Notes under the pieces: model-generated | What the model was told of the DNA's origin: nothing | The model's input: only the letters and a program-made list of their open reading frames with translations | Databases searched by the model: none | Program-made: the position numbers and the translations under genes | In this document: positions 62,631-64,000 of the stretch, one piece after another | Layout of the letters: every line of letters begins with the position of its first letter | Numbering within the stretch: the first letter of the stretch is position 1 | Assembly (NCBI GenBank): GCA_014529385.2 | Contig: CM043958.1 | Coordinates: 90,483,025 to 90,547,024 of the forward strand | Source: Adiantum capillus-veneris | Lineage: Eukaryota > Streptophyta > Polypodiopsida > Polypodiales > Pteridaceae | Direction of reading: 5' to 3' | Length of the DNA stretch: 64,000 bases

Positions 62631-64000
62631 CTACTTCAAGAGCTTTCCCGTTGTGTATCCTTGAAAGATGATCCCCCGTAATTGAGTTTTACCCTTTTTG
62701 ACCACCACTCTGAAATCAAACTCTAGTAATATAATAAACCAGCATACAATTCTCCCAGTATTGCATGGTTTATCTACCAGACACAAAAGAGCTTGATGAT
62801 CTGTGAAGAACACAAATTTGTTTGCGAGCAAATAATGCCAAAATTTCTTTACAGCATAAATCATTCCTAACCCCTCTCTTTCGGTGGTTGTGTAGTTCTT
62901 TTCAACACTATTTAACTGTCGTCTTGCATAACAAACTGGGAAATCCATTGTTCCGTCTCTAGGTTGAGCCAGAATACTCCCGATTGCATATGCAGAAGCA
63001 TCAATGTGAACATGGAATATCTTTTCCCAATCTTGTGCTTTAAGTACAGGTGCTGATACAAGGTTTTCCTTAAGCTTTTGGAATGAAGTTTCACACTCCT
63101 CAGTCCAGTCAAAACTGACTAACAAACGATACAGAGGTTGTGCAATGACTGTATACATATATATGAATCTTCGATAATATCCGCAGTGTCCCATGAAGGA
63201 TTGCATTTGTTTTGTATTAGTAGGCCTGGGCAGGTCTACTATGACTTTGATTTTATCTAGGTCAGTGGTTATGCCATTTCTTGAGACAATATGTCTTAAG
63301 ATGCGGCCTTGCCTAACCATAAAAACGCACTTTTCCGGGTTAAGACAGATTCGATATGTTCTGCACTCCTCAAATACCTTTTGTAAATGGTCTATATGTT
63401 TCTCACGTAGAAGAGAGTGTACACAAAGATCATCCATGTATATTTCTAAGAATATTCTCAGGTATTCTTTGAACGCATGCGTCATTAAACTTTGAAAGGT
63501 AGTTGGGGCATTAGTTAAGCCGAAAGGCATAACTCTATACGCATATATTCCCCATTCTGTGGCAAACACTGTTTTGTGTTGATCCTCTATTGCAATTGCC
63601 AATTGGTTATACCTTGAAAATCCATCTAGAAAGGAATAAGCCCGTTTCCCGGCCACCCTCTCATGTACATGTTCTGTGATCAACAAGGGATAATTATCCC
63701 TTATGGTGGCTGCATTTGCCTTTTTGAGGTTCACACACACTTGCAGTTTTCCGTTCTTTTTGGGGACAACCACAATGGGTGGCACCCAATCTGTATGCTC
63801 AATTTCATAGATGAATTCATCATCCATCAGCTTGTCAATCTCCTCTTTGATTCGTTTAGCAAATGTGTCATTATATGTATAAGGACACTGATTGCTAGGT
63901 TTGGCATCTGATTTCAAAGGAATTGTATGTTGGCATATCGATGGATCAACTCCTTTGAGGTCTTTGTAGGACCATGCAAACACATCTTTATACTTCTTGA
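62631..64000 (-). CDS. Reverse transcriptase and RNase H of F, 5' end outside
   Basis: Open from the window edge (KKYKDVFAWSYKDLKGVDPS) for over 450 codons. RT: VPPIVVVPKKNGKLQVCVNL, YSFLDGFSRYNQLAIAIEDQ, YRVMPFGLTNAPTTFQSLM and IYMDDLCVHS (catalytic YMDD, about 63429-63443). Then CLNPEKCVFMVRQGRILRHI and MQSFMGHCGYYRRFIYMYTV. RNase H: FHVHIDASAYAIGSILAQPR, NYTTTEREGLGMIYAVKKFW and HYLLANKFVFFTDHQALLCL, with DFRVVVKKGKTQ near the end, where the expected ADALSR reads ..LRGIIFQ after a shift. This is the best preserved RT in the window. Confidence 0.9.
   Translation of the reverse strand, partial: KKYKDVFAWSYKDLKGVDPSICQHTIPLKSDAKPSNQCPYTYNDTFAKRIKEEIDKLMDDEFIYEIEHTDWVPPIVVVPKKNGKLQVCVNLKKANAATIRDNYPLLITEHVHERVAGKRAYSFLDGFSRYNQLAIAIEDQHKTVFATEWGIYAYRVMPFGLTNAPTTFQSLMTHAFKEYLRIFLEIYMDDLCVHSLLREKHIDHLQKVFEECRTYRICLNPEKCVFMVRQGRILRHIVSRNGITTDLDKIKVIVDLPRPTNTKQMQSFMGHCGYYRRFIYMYTVIAQPLYRLLVSFDWTEECETSFQKLKENLVSAPVLKAQDWEKIFHVHIDASAYAIGSILAQPRDGTMDFPVCYARRQLNSVEKNYTTTEREGLGMIYAVKKFWHYLLANKFVFFTDHQALLCLVDKPCNTGRIVCWFIILLEFDFRVVVKKGKTQLRGIIFQGYTTGKLLK

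Larger units (their letters stand above)
60660..64000 (-). mobile_element. Ty3/gypsy element F (Tat-like), partial
   Basis: RT and RNase H (62631-64000, open to the right edge), integrase (61003-62563) and then a protease N-terminal half (60660-60947) on minus. RT blocks such as FAWSYKDLKGVDPS and IYMDDLCVHS place it near Tat-like gypsy elements rather than chromoviruses. gag and LTRs are outside the window or lost. Confidence 0.75.

Noticed and set aside
1-64000. CRISPR arrays, prophage or bacterial operons
   Set aside because: No direct-repeat/spacer pattern; introns, LTRs and plant tRNA primer sites show eukaryotic DNA.

Overview
The window is plant nuclear DNA from a large, repeat-rich genome. 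A homosporous fern or another seed-free plant is my best guess; this is inference only, from the intron packed with transposons, the many Ty1/copia and Ty3/gypsy lineages, and the abundance of CT and CA microsatellites. Only one ordinary host gene is clear: the 5' part of a YIF1 (HRF1 family) gene on the minus strand (five exons, 3555-4528). Its 3' exons lie beyond the left edge, so its fifth intron is over 3.5 kb and contains gypsy debris. Almost everything else is transposable-element sequence inserted into older transposable elements.

Layout. 1-3554: YIF1 intron 5 with a broken gypsy integrase, a tandem-duplicated tail and an LTR-like segment. 4529-7300: YIF1 upstream DNA with a long CT repeat, then an inverted-repeat block holding a dense heat-shock-element array next to a minus-strand TATA box. 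7330-12745: a small minus-strand LTR element (E) split by a complete non-autonomous copia element (H, 8310-11825, TSD AAGAC, 190-bp LTRs). 12966-15565: truncated copia B1. 15566-25304: decayed copia C, split by copia D (17971-23696, minus strand, TSD GTTTT). 25305-44701: copia B2, split by a 16.7-kb gypsy chromovirus A (27328-44018, minus strand, TSD AAAGT). A's reverse transcriptase is in turn split by an 8-kb TIR DNA transposon (T, 31729-39715, 7-8 bp TSD). T carries pieces of two host genes: a UDP-glycosyltransferase and an AP180-type ANTH-domain clathrin assembly protein. 44702-49530: copia B3, same family as B1 and B2, minus strand. 49530-50480: another gypsy fragment (J). 50483-52400: an LTR-like end with a tRNA primer site and unrecognised DNA.

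52408 to about 57.9 kb: a minus-strand LTR element (G) that shows no reverse transcriptase or integrase. It encodes a broken protein of about 1,100 residues with an N-terminal globular domain, a charged linker, coiled coils and a conserved-looking C-terminal domain. Its upstream leader has a roughly 280-bp repeat array built around a 22-bp palindrome. 59430-64000: a gypsy element F (minus strand, reverse transcriptase open to the right edge). Its integrase is followed in frame by an aspartic-protease start, while a protease end sits nearby on the plus strand, which suggests an inversion.

How it fits together: insertion order can be read from nesting and target-site duplications. T went into A after A went into B2; D went into C; H went into E. 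Most coding regions are broken by stops and frameshifts. The best preserved reading frames are the gag-protease of H, the reverse transcriptase of F and parts of D.
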